The notes below the pieces were generated by a model. It was not told the DNA's origin, made no database searches, and saw only the letters and a list, made by a program, of their open reading frames with translations. From Maricaulis sp. (GTDB lineage: Bacteria > Pseudomonadota > Alphaproteobacteria > Caulobacterales > Maricaulaceae), in the NCBI RefSeq assembly GCF_017642925.1, contig NZ_JAEPOL010000001.1, positions 248,001 through 312,000 of the forward strand: a DNA stretch of 64,000 nucleotides. Reading direction: 5' to 3'. Made by a program: the position numbers and the translations under genes. This document shows positions 1 through 9,672 of this stretch, one piece after another (within the stretch, counting starts at the first letter, position 1; the number at the start of each line of letters is the position of its first letter).

Positions 1-378
1 TGGGGCACGGGCCGCAATGCCGCGGTGCCCGGTCTGGAGACCGGCGGCAAGACGGGCACCACGAATGATTTCCGCGACGCCTGGTTTGCCGGTTATGGCG
101 CGGACGTGGTGACGGCCATCTGGACCGGCAATGACGATAATGCGCCGACCGATCACGCGACGGGGGGCGGTCCGCCGGCCCTGATCTTCAGCGCCTACAT
201 GCAATCGGCGCCGCACAGCGGCCTGGCCAGCGGCCATTCGCGCCCCGCCGGAGACGGGCCGGCCATCGCGCCGCAGGTTGGCGATGCCGAAACGGTCGCT
301 ACCCCGGCCGAGCGCGAGGAGCCGCGCGATCCGATCGCCGCTTTCCTGGCCGGTCTGGGGGGACCCGACAGCGAGTAA
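1..378 (+). CDS. mrcA: Penicillin-binding protein 1A, C-terminal end (partial)
   Basis: This is the last 125 codons of a bifunctional peptidoglycan glycosyltransferase/transpeptidase; the 5' part lies outside the window and the frame is open from base 1. The KTGTT box at visible residues 17-21 is the third transpeptidase motif, which lines the active site. It is followed by the DAWFAGY and WTGNDD segments typical of class A PBPs. The protein would act in the periplasm, anchored by an N-terminal membrane helix that is not visible here. After the transpeptidase fold the tail (about residues 60-125) is acidic and proline/alanine rich and looks unstructured. Family assignment is firm; 1A rather than 1C is inferred from motif spacing. 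Confidence 0.9.
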   Translation, partial: WGTGRNAAVPGLETGGKTGTTNDFRDAWFAGYGADVVTAIWTGNDDNAPTDHATGGGPPALIFSAYMQSAPHSGLASGHSRPAGDGPAIAPQVGDAETVATPAEREEPRDPIAAFLAGLGGPDSE

Positions 379-482
379 TCCCCTGCGTAATTACACCTGT
401 TTTGCAGGACGCCGCGCAGGCACGGTGCTAGGTTGCGTGCCGAGGGACCGGTACGAACTCCTGTCATCGAAAGAGGGGACCC

Positions 483-2057
483 ATGAGATCTCAAATCCTG
501 CCCGCGCTCGCCCTGTCCGGCCTGGTCGTGACCGCATTGCCGGCTGGCAGCGCCCTGGCCCAGAGCCGTGCCGATGCGGAGGCCGCGCTGACGCGCATGG
601 GCCTTATCGGCAGCGCCAGTGAAGACTTCAGCTATGCCGACGCGTCCTGGTCGCGCGGCCGCTATATCCTGTCCGATGTTGTGGTCCGCAATCTCGACAT
701 CGAGAACGAAGATGTCGACGTCGACGGTCCCGGGGAAATGAACATCGCGCGGATGATTTTCGAAGCGCCGCGCATCAATTCCGACGACGATGTGGTGTTC
801 GACGCCTTCGCGGTCGAAGGGCTGTCGATGATCGATGCCGATGGCGGCCATGTGGAAATTGCCCGGATTGCGGTCGACGGCCCCAATACCGCGATGGCGG
901 CCGATCTGGCGCGCATGCTGTCGGGGCAGGATGACTTCGATCCCGACTGGTCGGCCTATCGCTTCGAGTCTCTCGGCTTTGAAGGCTTTGGCGTGCAGGG
1001 CGATGACGGCGAAGGCCCGTTCGACATTTCCGTTGAACAATTCATCCTGCAGGACTTCGGCGATGTCGAGCTGGGCCGGATGGCACTGATGAATGTCTCC
1101 GTCGACGCCATGTCCGAAGGCGCGCCCGTGAGTTTCCGTCTGGGCGAGCTGTCCGTGACCGGCTTCCAGTCCAGCGCCTATTCCGAACTCGTGGAAGCCA
1201 TCGCCAGCGGTGCGGACGAGGACGAGGTGATGAGCGCGTACTACCGCACCGCCTTCTCGCCGCAGCTGGACCTGTTCGACCGTTTCGCCATGCGCGGGCT
1301 CGAAGGCTCGGCGGAAGGCGTCGGCTTTGCACTCGATAATCTGGTCGGCACGATCAACAAGGCCGGATCCCGCTATACATGGGATTTCGCGCTCGACTCG
1401 GCTCGTATCGTTCCGGACGCGGCGCAGGAAGCCGGCGCCCAGGTCGCCACCGCAATCGGCATGCTGGGCTATGAGAGCCTTGAGCTGAGCATGGCCTCTA
1501 GCGCCGTCTATGACGAGAGCACGGGCCGGATGCAGACCATCGGCGATAATTATCTGCAACTGCGCGACGGCGTTCGCATGGAAATGACGCAGGATTTCGG
1601 CGGGTATGACGAATACTACGCCGCCCTGCCGGAAATGGCCGAACGCTTCGGCGAGGGTGCCAAGGAAGCGCCGTCCGAAGACGCCGATGCCGTTCTGGAG
1701 ATGATGGCACCGTTGATCCTGTACAATATGTCCCTTCGCATCGTCGATCAGTCCCTGCTCGAGCGGGCCCTGGAAGCCGGTGCCGCGGCCCAGGGCATCA
1801 CGACCGACGAGTTGCGGATGCAGACTGCGGCCATGGTCGGCATGGGCATGATGTCTGCGCCGCCGGAAATCCCGCGCCCGCTGCTCTCCCAGCTGTCCGG
1901 AGCGCTTACCCAGTTCATCAATAATGGCGGCAGCCTGACGATCGATGTGACGCCGCCGGAACCGGTCAGCATCGGCACGATTGCCGAGCAGGTCGAGAGC
2001 GACACGTTCGACTATAATGCACTGGGGATCACGTTCAGCGCCGACGCGCCGCAATAG
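483..2057 (+). CDS. Exported protein of unknown function (524 aa)
   Basis: I do not recognise this family. A signal peptide (residues 1-26, ending SALAQ) predicts export. The mature protein is very acidic, starts with an alpha-helical stretch and then carries repeated short segments such as 'GEMNIARMIFEAPRI' and 'FDISVEQFILQDFGDVEL' that read like a beta-rich solenoid describing layered strands, vaguely reminiscent of AsmA/YdgA-type periplasmic proteins. That similarity is only an impression. The start follows GAAAGAGGGGACCC, a good ribosome binding site. It is a single-gene unit between the PBP gene and a strong hairpin terminator. Long open frames on the opposite strand here are shadows. 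Confidence 0.7.
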   Translation: MRSQILPALALSGLVVTALPAGSALAQSRADAEAALTRMGLIGSASEDFSYADASWSRGRYILSDVVVRNLDIENEDVDVDGPGEMNIARMIFEAPRINSDDDVVFDAFAVEGLSMIDADGGHVEIARIAVDGPNTAMAADLARMLSGQDDFDPDWSAYRFESLGFEGFGVQGDDGEGPFDISVEQFILQDFGDVELGRMALMNVSVDAMSEGAPVSFRLGELSVTGFQSSAYSELVEAIASGADEDEVMSAYYRTAFSPQLDLFDRFAMRGLEGSAEGVGFALDNLVGTINKAGSRYTWDFALDSARIVPDAAQEAGAQVATAIGMLGYESLELSMASSAVYDESTGRMQTIGDNYLQLRDGVRMEMTQDFGGYDEYYAALPEMAERFGEGAKEAPSEDADAVLEMMAPLILYNMSLRIVDQSLLERALEAGAAAQGITTDELRMQTAAMVGMGMMSAPPEIPRPLLSQLSGALTQFINNGGSLTIDVTPPEPVSIGTIAEQVESDTFDYNALGITFSADAPQ

Positions 2058-2081
2058 CGGCGACCGCCGGCAACAGCTCGA

Positions 2082-2108
2082 AGGGCGCCCGGAAGCGGGC
2101 GCCCTTTT
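2082..2108 (+). terminator. Rho-independent terminator
   Basis: A perfect 9-bp stem (AGGGCGCCC / GGGCGCCCT) with a 6-nt loop is followed by TTTT. It lies 25 bases after the stop of the exported protein and between two convergent genes, so it can serve both. Confidence 0.85.
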
Positions 2109-2113
2109 GCATT

Positions 2114-2914
2114 TCAGACGGGGCTGTTGCCGTAGCCCAGCAGAGCCCGAAGCCCCGGTGCGGCATAGTCCACCAGACGTTTCTGGGTGTCGGGCAGGGT
2201 GTCGGGAAACGCCGTGCTCCGGCCCGCGAGATTTTCCCGCGCCGTGCCGCTCTGGCCGCGATCGGCACCAACCCGCACGCGGTTCCGCCAGTCTTCAGGC
2301 AGTTCGCCCAGACCGGCGGCATCCAGCAGACGCGCAAAATAGGCATGGGCATCCAGCGTGTCGGGCGCGTTGCAGTGTGCCGCCAATTCCTCATAGCGCA
2401 CGAGCTGGATCCCCGTTCCCAGCCAGGAGACGGCGTTGTGCGTATAGATTTCCGACAGGGTGGGCGCTTTGCCCGGAATGCCGAAAATCATCATGTTCAG
2501 CATGTCCTCGACGCTCACCGCGTCCTTCTTCAGGTGCTCCAGATTGGCCTGGAATGTGTCGGACAGGAAAAACCGCGCCCGGGCGATCACCCAGTCATAG
2601 GGGTCGCGGACCAGCAGGATATGGCGCACGCCTTTCAGCGCGATCGCCGATAGATCGGAGAAGAGGAGATGCCCCCAGCTCAGCTTCGGCGCCTCGGCGT
2701 CGAAGGCCTTGCGGTGCTGGGCCAGGATCGGGTGCTGGATGAAGGCGGCGGGGTAGTGCTGCTCGACCGGTACGAACATGCGCATCACATTGCGCAGAAG
2801 ATGCGTGCCGGACTTGGGCACGGAATTCAGGAAAACGGGGCGCGTGAGCGGTCGCTGGTCAAACTCGGTATTGCGGGCGTCCAGATTGTCGGCGTGCATT
2901 CGGATCAGCGGCAT
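2114..2914 (-). CDS. Sulfotransferase-family protein
   Basis: The 266-aa protein has the PAPS 5'-phosphosulfate loop VPKSGTHLL (residues 32-40) and a second motif LVRDPYDWVIARARFF (about 101-116) matching the 3'-phosphate binding region of sulfotransferases. It would transfer sulfate from PAPS to an unknown acceptor, probably in the cytoplasm. The ATG at 2914 is preferred over an in-frame ATG at 2941 because AGGAGGG lies 5 bases upstream of it. Convergent with the preceding gene and followed on the same strand, upstream in transcription, by nothing closer than the TonB receptor, whose stop lies 82 bases before this start; co-transcription is possible. Substrate unknown. Confidence 0.75.
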   Translation of the reverse strand: MPLIRMHADNLDARNTEFDQRPLTRPVFLNSVPKSGTHLLRNVMRMFVPVEQHYPAAFIQHPILAQHRKAFDAEAPKLSWGHLLFSDLSAIALKGVRHILLVRDPYDWVIARARFFLSDTFQANLEHLKKDAVSVEDMLNMMIFGIPGKAPTLSEIYTHNAVSWLGTGIQLVRYEELAAHCNAPDTLDAHAYFARLLDAAGLGELPEDWRNRVRVGADRGQSGTARENLAGRSTAFPDTLPDTQKRLVDYAAPGLRALLGYGNSPV

Positions 2915-2996
2915 GTATCCCTCCTGTCGCATCGGATGCAAAAGGGGCGGCAGCCGCCATGGCCGCCGCCCCGATAGTCTCGATCAGGCGTGCGGC

Positions 2997-5900
2997 CTAG
3001 AAGGTGCGCACGATGTTGGCGAAGAAGCGCCGTCCGAACCAGTCATACTGGCTGTAGAAGGCGGAACGGCCGACCGTGTTGTATTCACCGGAGATGGCGG
3101 TCACGGAGGGCGGGTGTTCGTCGAACACGTTCGACACGCCGACCCGGGCCGACCAGTCGCCGAATGTCCGCTGAAGCGAGACGTTGTGATAGATCGTCGT
3201 CTCGGTCCACAGCTTGTAGTTCACGGGCTGGCCGACATAGGTCTGCGCGGCAATGCCGTAGGATTCCCGGTTCGAGGTCGGGCCCACGTAGCGCATGCCC
3301 CAATAGGCGGTCCAGTCATTGCGCACGAAGGTGAAGCTGAGATCGCCGACCAGTTTGGGATCGCCGCCCTCGCCGTTGAAGTCGGCCACGACACCGCCCA
3401 GCAGGTCGGTCTTGTCCTCCAGCTGGTAGGCCGCGCTCAGATTGACCGACAGATCGCCGAAGTCGAACTGGTGGAGATAGTCGGCATTGATGTCGACGCC
3501 CCGGTTTATCTGGCTGTTGACGTTGATGAAGCTGTCGCGGACCGTATTGATCAGGTACGGGCCGGGATCGGTCGGCGAATTGCGGGTGAACAGATCGCAC
3601 AACGGCTCGTTGGCGAAGTCTTCCGAGTTGTAGCACCCGCCGACAATACCCGGTGCGCCGAGGCGTGAAACCTCGTCATTGACCTCGATCTCGTAATAGT
3701 CGATCGACAGGCGGAAATTGATGGTCTGCGGCGTCAGGACGATGCCGATATTGGTCGCTTCCGAGGTTTCCGCTTCGAGAACGCCGAACCCGCCACCGGT
3801 CACGATGGTGGCCGCAGCGCCAGATCCGCTCATATCGTCCGGCAGACCGTCGGCGGCGCAATTGTCGGCGACCCGCTGGCTGATCACATTGGCGGCCAGG
3901 TTTGCCGCATAGTCGATACACGGATCGATCGTGCGCTGTCCGAGGAAGCCGGTCTGGTTCGACAGGTAGAGCTCGAACAGGGCCGGTGTCCGGAAGGACG
4001 TGCCATGCGTTGCCCGCAGGCGGACGACGTCATTTATCGCCCAGTTCAGACCGACCTTGTAGGTCTCGCCGGAGCCATAGCTTTCCACATCGGTGTAGCG
4101 GCCGGAGACGGTCAGTTCCAGCGAGTCCGCAAAGCGCGAATCCGCCAGCAGCGGCACGCTGAGTTCGCCGAAGATCGCCTCGGTCGTGTCCGAACCCGCC
4201 GTGATGCCCGCAACGGATGAGTTCCACACATTGCCCGACAGCGTCAGCTCGCCCGGCGTGTCGTTGATCTCGTCCTCGCGGTAGTGGACGCCGAGCGCCA
4301 TCGCGACGGCGCCTGCCGGCAGGTCGAACACCTCACCGCTGGCGACCGCCTCGAAGGAGCGCTGATCATAGATCGTGCGGCCGGTTTCCTCACCGAACGC
4401 ATATTCGGCGACATCGTCGGGCACATTGCCGCGCAGCAGTTCCGGGTCGAGCCAGTCGACATCGATACACGGCGCACCACGGATCGAGGTGAGTGTGCCA
4501 ACGCACGAGCCGGAGCGATAATACTGGTCATAGATCGCATCGGCATAGATGCGCTGATCCCAGTACTCGCCTTCCGAGCGCGAGACCTGGAAGGCCATAT
4601 CCCAGCTCCAGGTGTCCAGGCCGAACAGCGTGTCGCCGCGCAGACCGGCAACGAAGCGCTGATAGTCGATGCTGACCGAGCTGTCATTGTGGTCGGTGAT
4701 CGGGGTCGGCGAGAGCTCGTTCATACCGCCCCAGCCGGCCGCGAACGGATCCGGATAGGCGCCCCACAGATCCTCACCATTATACATGTAAATCCAGTAC
4801 TGGCGGTAGGAGTTCACATAGGTCTCACGCCGGTTGAGCAGCGCTTCGCCATAGAGCTCGATCGAGTCCGTGACGTCGAAATGGCCGTCGGCGAAGATCG
4901 TGTAGCGCTCGGTCTCCGGCACCATGGACGAGTCGTCCTGGAAGGGGTGGTCGTAATTGACCAGGGCGCGCTGTTCCGGCACTCGCGGATCGACCAGGAA
5001 CCAGTCGTCGGTCGGAGCGGTGAACCAGAACGGGTTGGCGTGGCTGGTGCCGATCGGGGTCAGCCCGTTGGCGGCCAGGGAGCCGTCATAATCATACTGG
5101 ATCAGGCGCGGGCGCTGCAGCGGCAGGTTCGTGGTGCCGTCGCCGAAGAAGGGTGCGTAGTCATAGACCCAGACATGGCCCCAGTAGAGGTCCTCGCACG
5201 AATAGCGGCCGGTGCGCGGGTCGATGAGGTCGGCGCGGGAACCGTCATTATTGAAGACATAGGGTTCGCCGCAGCTGAAATAGTCGCGATCGCCCTGGGC
5301 CAGTTCGCGCTGCTGGAAGGCGTCCAGCGTGACGCGGAAGCCGCCCCGGTCGAACTCCCAGCCATAGGAAGCGCTCAGACGGTACTGCTCCGCAGCGCCG
5401 TCCCCCGGCACCGAGATGAAGCCGTCGATCGTCCCGCCTTCTTCCTGGCGGGTGATGATGTTCACCACGCCCGCCACAGCGTCCGAGCCGTAGATCGACG
5501 AGGCGCCGTCCTTGAGAACTTCGACGCGCTCGATAGCAGCCAGCGGAATGACGTTGAGGTCGAAGGCTGACACGCCGCCGCGCACGCCAGCCGGACCGGC
5601 GCGGCGCCCGTTCAAGAGGACCAGTGTCCGGTTGGCTCCCAGCCCCCGCAGGGACAGGGTTTCCACACCGGTGCCGCCATTCTGGACGAATTGCGACGAT
5701 GTCGCCGAGGTCACCTGGGCCGAGCCGGCCGCAACGGTCGCGGACTGCAGGAAATCGGCGATGTCGACATTGCCCTCAAGGGCTGCGTCATCCGCCGTGA
5801 ACACGTCGAGCGGAATTTCGCTGTTAAAGCCGTCGCGGCGGATGCGCGACCCCGTAACGACGATACGATCGCTCGTCTCCGGTTCGGCATCGTCTTCGGC

Positions 5901-6020
5901 CTGCTCGGGAATCTGTTCCGCATCCTGAGCGAAGACGGGCGCACCGGACAGGCTGGCAACCGCCAGCCCGGCCAGAATTGTCGAGCGCAACAAGCGCCCC
6001 TTTTCAATGGGTGTGTACAA
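2997..6020 (-). CDS. TonB-dependent outer-membrane receptor
   Basis: A 1007-aa receptor with signal peptide (residues 1-31, ending PVFAQ), a TonB-box-like segment DRIVVTGSRIRRDG at about 51-64, a plug domain with 'LSLRGLGANRTLVLLNGRR' and 'ERVEVLKDGASSIYGSDAVAGVVNI', and a 22-strand barrel ending in aromatic RTF. It imports a bulky substrate across the outer membrane using TonB-ExbBD energy. The plug resembles the carbohydrate/oligopeptide type receptors common in Caulobacterales rather than siderophore receptors; the ligand cannot be read. The start is TTG at 6020, supported by GGGAGGGGG just upstream; no ATG is available before the signal peptide. Confidence 0.92.
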   Translation of the reverse strand: MYTPIEKGRLLRSTILAGLAVASLSGAPVFAQDAEQIPEQAEDDAEPETSDRIVVTGSRIRRDGFNSEIPLDVFTADDAALEGNVDIADFLQSATVAAGSAQVTSATSSQFVQNGGTGVETLSLRGLGANRTLVLLNGRRAGPAGVRGGVSAFDLNVIPLAAIERVEVLKDGASSIYGSDAVAGVVNIITRQEEGGTIDGFISVPGDGAAEQYRLSASYGWEFDRGGFRVTLDAFQQRELAQGDRDYFSCGEPYVFNNDGSRADLIDPRTGRYSCEDLYWGHVWVYDYAPFFGDGTTNLPLQRPRLIQYDYDGSLAANGLTPIGTSHANPFWFTAPTDDWFLVDPRVPEQRALVNYDHPFQDDSSMVPETERYTIFADGHFDVTDSIELYGEALLNRRETYVNSYRQYWIYMYNGEDLWGAYPDPFAAGWGGMNELSPTPITDHNDSSVSIDYQRFVAGLRGDTLFGLDTWSWDMAFQVSRSEGEYWDQRIYADAIYDQYYRSGSCVGTLTSIRGAPCIDVDWLDPELLRGNVPDDVAEYAFGEETGRTIYDQRSFEAVASGEVFDLPAGAVAMALGVHYREDEINDTPGELTLSGNVWNSSVAGITAGSDTTEAIFGELSVPLLADSRFADSLELTVSGRYTDVESYGSGETYKVGLNWAINDVVRLRATHGTSFRTPALFELYLSNQTGFLGQRTIDPCIDYAANLAANVISQRVADNCAADGLPDDMSGSGAAATIVTGGGFGVLEAETSEATNIGIVLTPQTINFRLSIDYYEIEVNDEVSRLGAPGIVGGCYNSEDFANEPLCDLFTRNSPTDPGPYLINTVRDSFINVNSQINRGVDINADYLHQFDFGDLSVNLSAAYQLEDKTDLLGGVVADFNGEGGDPKLVGDLSFTFVRNDWTAYWGMRYVGPTSNRESYGIAAQTYVGQPVNYKLWTETTIYHNVSLQRTFGDWSARVGVSNVFDEHPPSVTAISGEYNTVGRSAFYSQYDWFGRRFFANIVRTF

Positions 6021-6225
6021 AGCCCCCTCCCATTAACCTACGAAAAAGAAAACGGTAATGGGCGGACAAGGGGGGGAGCTATTGAGGAAAGACCAACCGT
6101 TGTGAAAGAACGGTGAGCGACAAAAAACGCGATGAATGACGGTCGGCGGTCACAACGCTCCGGAGCCGGGAGCGATCCGCTTCCGGCAGAGTTTGCAGCG
6201 GGTTCCGGTCAGGCGTGGAACCGGG

Positions 6226-7491
6226 TCAGCGGCGGGCGAGCGCGGCTGCACCCTGTTCGCGCATGAAGGCCTTCATCTTCGGCGCGATGTGCTCGCGGAA
6301 GCGGCGGCCGTTGAAGACGCCGTAATGGCCGACATCCGGCTGGATCCAGTCCATGCGCAGGCTCTCTTCCAGCCCGCTGCACAGCGTGTGCGCGGCCTGG
6401 GTCTGGCCGATGCCGGAAATGTCGTCATTCTCGCCTTCGACCGTGAGCAGGGCGACATCGGCAATCTTCGACGGATCGACGAGACGGCCGTGATGCGCCT
6501 GCTCGCCGCGCGCCAGCTTGTGTTCCTGGAACACGTCGCTGATCGTCTGCAGGTAGAATTCTTCGGACAGGTCCATCACCGCCAGATACTCGTCATAGAA
6601 GGTGCGGTGCTTCTCGGCGCTGTCGCCATCGCCTTCGACCAGGTGGGTGAAGAAGTTCCAGTGCGCGTCGACATGGCGGTCGAGATTCATGTTCATGAAG
6701 CCGGCCAGCTGCAGGAAGCCGGGATAGACACGCCGGAAAGCGCCGGGATTGGGCGCGGGAACCGTGTGGATCAGATTGCCCGCGAACCAGTCGAAGGGCT
6801 TCTCCTCGGCCAGCTTGTTCGGCACGGTCGGCGACAGCCTTGTGTCGATCGGCGAGCCCATGAAGGTCATGGAGGCCGGACGGGCCGGATCATTGTCCTG
6901 GGCCATCAGCGAAACGGCGCCGAGCGTCGGCGGGCCGGGCTGGCAGACTGCAACGACGTGTACATCGGGTCCGAGCAGCGCGATCATTTCGCGGACATAG
7001 GCGACGAAATCGTCGAGATCGAAGCGGCCTTCGATCACCGGCACCGTGCGCGCATCGGCCCAGTCGGTGATGTAGACCTCGTGATCGGGCAGGAAAGCTT
7101 CCACAGTGCCACGCAGAAGGGTCGCGTAGTGGCCCGACATGGGTGCGATAAAGAGCACTTTGGGATCAGGTGTGTCAGTCCCGCGTGCGGCAAGAAGCGC
7201 ATCATGGTCGCGCTCGAAATGCAGCAGGTCGCACCAGGGCTTCGACCAGACGACCTCTTCGGACACCCCGACACAGCGCTCATTGATCTGCGTGCTGTCG
7301 ATCATCCATTCCGGCTTGGCATAGCGGCGTGTGACGCTCTCGAACAGCTCGGCAGCGGCCGCGATCGTGCGCCCGGCCATCGTCTCGCCGACCGGGTTCC
7401 AGGGCGCGCGCAGCGTGCGGCGCGTGGCATTGGCGGCGGCCCGCCAGGGCGTGATGGCGATACGGTTGAATTCGTACATGGAGTACAGCAT
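6226..7491 (-). CDS. phaZ: Intracellular polyhydroxybutyrate depolymerase PhaZ
   Basis: The 421-aa protein matches intracellular PHB depolymerases over its whole length. It starts MLYSMYEFNR and has the lipase-like box AVCQPGP with the nucleophile Cys183, the same residue number reported for Ralstonia PhaZ1. The late motif VGHYGVFNGRRFREHIAP supplies the catalytic His. It hydrolyses stored PHB granules to 3-hydroxybutyrate and oligomers, so the organism makes PHB. GAGGAG precedes the ATG. No phasin or PHB synthase gene is nearby. The 205 bases on the TonB-receptor side hold no gene. Confidence 0.93.
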   Translation of the reverse strand: MLYSMYEFNRIAITPWRAAANATRRTLRAPWNPVGETMAGRTIAAAAELFESVTRRYAKPEWMIDSTQINERCVGVSEEVVWSKPWCDLLHFERDHDALLAARGTDTPDPKVLFIAPMSGHYATLLRGTVEAFLPDHEVYITDWADARTVPVIEGRFDLDDFVAYVREMIALLGPDVHVVAVCQPGPPTLGAVSLMAQDNDPARPASMTFMGSPIDTRLSPTVPNKLAEEKPFDWFAGNLIHTVPAPNPGAFRRVYPGFLQLAGFMNMNLDRHVDAHWNFFTHLVEGDGDSAEKHRTFYDEYLAVMDLSEEFYLQTISDVFQEHKLARGEQAHHGRLVDPSKIADVALLTVEGENDDISGIGQTQAAHTLCSGLEESLRMDWIQPDVGHYGVFNGRRFREHIAPKMKAFMREQGAAALARR

Positions 7492-7536
7492 GGCGTCTCC
7501 TCAGGCGCAGTGTTGCAGCCCCCTCAGGACCGGGGA

Positions 7537-8163
7537 CTATGCGCCGTCTTCCTCAAGGAAGTCTTGCAGCCGCGACGCCATTGCGGCGGGGTCGGTGCCA
7601 TGGGTGAACACATCGACGAATTCCCCTTCGGAATCCATCAGGTAAACAATGGACGAGTGGTCCATCAGATAATCGTCGCCCTCGCCTGCGCGCCGGTAGA
7701 CGACCCGGTAGGCCGAGGTGACCTCGGCGATCTGGTCCTCTGTTCCGGTCAGGCCGGTCAGCCCCTCCGGGAAGGCTGGCGATGTCACATACTGGGCGAG
7801 CTGTTCGACCGTGTCGCGTTCCGGATCGACAGTGATCAGCATCGGCTGGATCCGTTCGCGCTCTTCCGGCTCCATCTGGTCCAGCGCTGCGGCCATGACC
7901 TGCAGCGAGAACGGGCAGATATCGGGGCAGTAGGTGTAGCCGAAATAGATCAGCATGGCCTTGCCGCGGAAATCGGCCTCGGTCACCGTCGCCCCGGTCT
8001 GGTCGACCAAGGTGAAGGGGCCGCCGATATTCGCTTCGCCGCTGACGCGCACACCCGCCTGGCGCGGCGCTTCCGCGCCCGGCCGGGTGAGGACCAGAAT
8101 GAAGAACACGATCATCAGCGTGGCCGGGGCGGCAATCAGCAGCCAGATCACGGGACGCGGCAT
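7537..8163 (-). CDS. SCO1/SenC/PrrC copper-binding protein
   Basis: A 208-aa thioredoxin-fold protein anchored by one N-terminal membrane helix (residues 5-27). The copper/redox motif is TYCPDIC (Cys79, Cys83), and the third copper ligand is His169 in YLMDHSS; VDPERDT is the family signature between them. It delivers copper to the CuA site of cytochrome oxidase or senses redox state in the periplasm. The start at 8163 follows GGAG; an upstream extension to 8283 would spoil the membrane anchor. It lies divergent from regB, the same association as prrC with prrBA in Rhodobacter. Confidence 0.9.
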   Translation of the reverse strand: MPRPVIWLLIAAPATLMIVFFILVLTRPGAEAPRQAGVRVSGEANIGGPFTLVDQTGATVTEADFRGKAMLIYFGYTYCPDICPFSLQVMAAALDQMEPEERERIQPMLITVDPERDTVEQLAQYVTSPAFPEGLTGLTGTEDQIAEVTSAYRVVYRRAGEGDDYLMDHSSIVYLMDSEGEFVDVFTHGTDPAAMASRLQDFLEEDGA

Positions 8164-8309
8164 GGACGCTCCATCTGTGGGTCCGGTGTCGGTGTCTATC
8201 CGGACTCGGACGAAGCATGATAAGCCTCGCCGGAAGGGAATGTTGCAGATGCGAAGGTAAGCGCGCTTGCCCCGTCTGTCCATGCCGGCCCGCTGCCGGG
8301 GAGGTCTGA

Positions 8310-9632
8310 ATGGTCGATACGGATTGGGATCCTTACGGCGGTGACGCCCAGCTGACCCCGGTGTTCGGACGCTTGCGCCTGCGCACGCTCGTCATGCTGC
8401 GCTGGCTGGCCGTTGCCGGTCAGACCCTCACGGTTCTCCTCGTTCACTTCGTGATCGGTTTCGAACTGCCGATCGGCTTCTGTCTCGGCGTGATCCTGGC
8501 CAGTGCCTGGATCAATACCTGGCTGACCCTGTCCGTGCCGCCGCAACGCTTCGCGCGCGACTGGGAGGCCTTTGCCCAGCTGGGCTATGACGTGGTCCAG
8601 CTGTGCGTCCTGCTGATGCTGACCGGCGGGTTATGGAACCCGTTTGTCATCATGCTTGTCGCGCCGGTGATGATTTCGGTCGCCGCACTGCCGCCACGCT
8701 GGTCGATCGGTGTGGGGGCGCTGGCGATGGCCGGCACCGGCGCCATGTGGCTGTGGAGCCTGCCGCTGCCCTGGTTCGCCGGCGAGCAGATCCATCTGCC
8801 CGGCGTCTACGTGCTGGGCCTGTGGTCGGCCATCTTTATCTCGATTGCCTTCACCGCCGTCTATTCCTGGCGGGTCAGCCAGGAAGGCAAGCGCATGGCC
8901 ACGGCGCTCGCCGCCACGCAGAGCGTGCTCTCGCGGGAGCAGCGTCTTTCGGCGCTGGGCGCACTGGCGGCCGCGGCCGCCCACGAGCTGGGCACGCCGC
9001 TGGCCACGATCCAGCTGACGGCCAAGGAAATGCTGCGCGATCTCAAGGACAACGAGCTTCTTCGCGAGGATGCCGAGCTGATGGTGGCCCAGGCCCGCCG
9101 CTGCCGCGACATCCTCAAGCGGCTCAGCCAGGAGCGCTCGGTCAGCGATATCCGTCACGACCGTCTTGAATTCCTGGCAGCGCTGGAAGAGGCCAGCACA
9201 CCGCTGCGCGGTCTGGGCCCGATGGTCGAGGTGCAGCTGGCCGAGGGGCAGGGATCCGAGCCGCCCGTCCTGCGGCGCATGCCGGAAATTCTCTACGGCA
9301 TCGGAAATTTCATCGAGAATGCCGTCGACTTCGCCGATACGCGCGTCACCGTCGAGGGACGCTGGGATCCGGGCAATGTCTATATCCGCGTGATAGATGA
9401 CGGGCCCGGTTTCTCGCCGGAAATCCTGTCCCGGATCGGCGAGCCCTACACGACGACCCGTTCGGGAACGCCCGGACAGGGCGGGCTGGGACTGGGGGTT
9501 TTCATCGCCAAGACGATGATTGAAAACTCCGGCGGTGTGGTGCGTTTCGACAATGCCGGCCCCCAGGGCGGCGCGGTGGTCTCGATCCGCTGGCCGCGCA
9601 AAGAGGTGGAGGCCCCGCCCGCTCTGGGCTAG
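8310..9632 (+). CDS. regB: Redox-sensing histidine kinase RegB/PrrB/ActS
   Basis: The 440-aa protein has about six N-terminal membrane helices, a GGLWNPF motif (106-112) that in RegB binds ubiquinone, an H-box AAHELGTPLATIQL with phospho-acceptor His225, and an ATPase domain with NFIENAVDFA, DDGPGF and GQGGLGLGVF. Cys265 in the dimer interface (ARRCRDIL) is at the position of the redox-active cysteine of Rhodobacter RegB. It phosphorylates RegA in response to quinone/oxygen status and so controls respiratory genes. RegA follows 40 bases downstream and very probably shares the transcript. The SCO gene is divergent. Confidence 0.94.
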   Translation: MVDTDWDPYGGDAQLTPVFGRLRLRTLVMLRWLAVAGQTLTVLLVHFVIGFELPIGFCLGVILASAWINTWLTLSVPPQRFARDWEAFAQLGYDVVQLCVLLMLTGGLWNPFVIMLVAPVMISVAALPPRWSIGVGALAMAGTGAMWLWSLPLPWFAGEQIHLPGVYVLGLWSAIFISIAFTAVYSWRVSQEGKRMATALAATQSVLSREQRLSALGALAAAAAHELGTPLATIQLTAKEMLRDLKDNELLREDAELMVAQARRCRDILKRLSQERSVSDIRHDRLEFLAALEEASTPLRGLGPMVEVQLAEGQGSEPPVLRRMPEILYGIGNFIENAVDFADTRVTVEGRWDPGNVYIRVIDDGPGFSPEILSRIGEPYTTTRSGTPGQGGLGLGVFIAKTMIENSGGVVRFDNAGPQGGAVVSIRWPRKEVEAPPALG

Positions 9633-9672
9633 TGAAGGTTCTGCACACCGGAATAATGACGAGGACGGACGT

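Noticed and set aside
195-2054. A 619-codon minus-strand frame over the exported unknown protein
   Set aside because: The plus-strand protein has a signal peptide, a ribosome binding site and a terminator. The minus frame has none of these.
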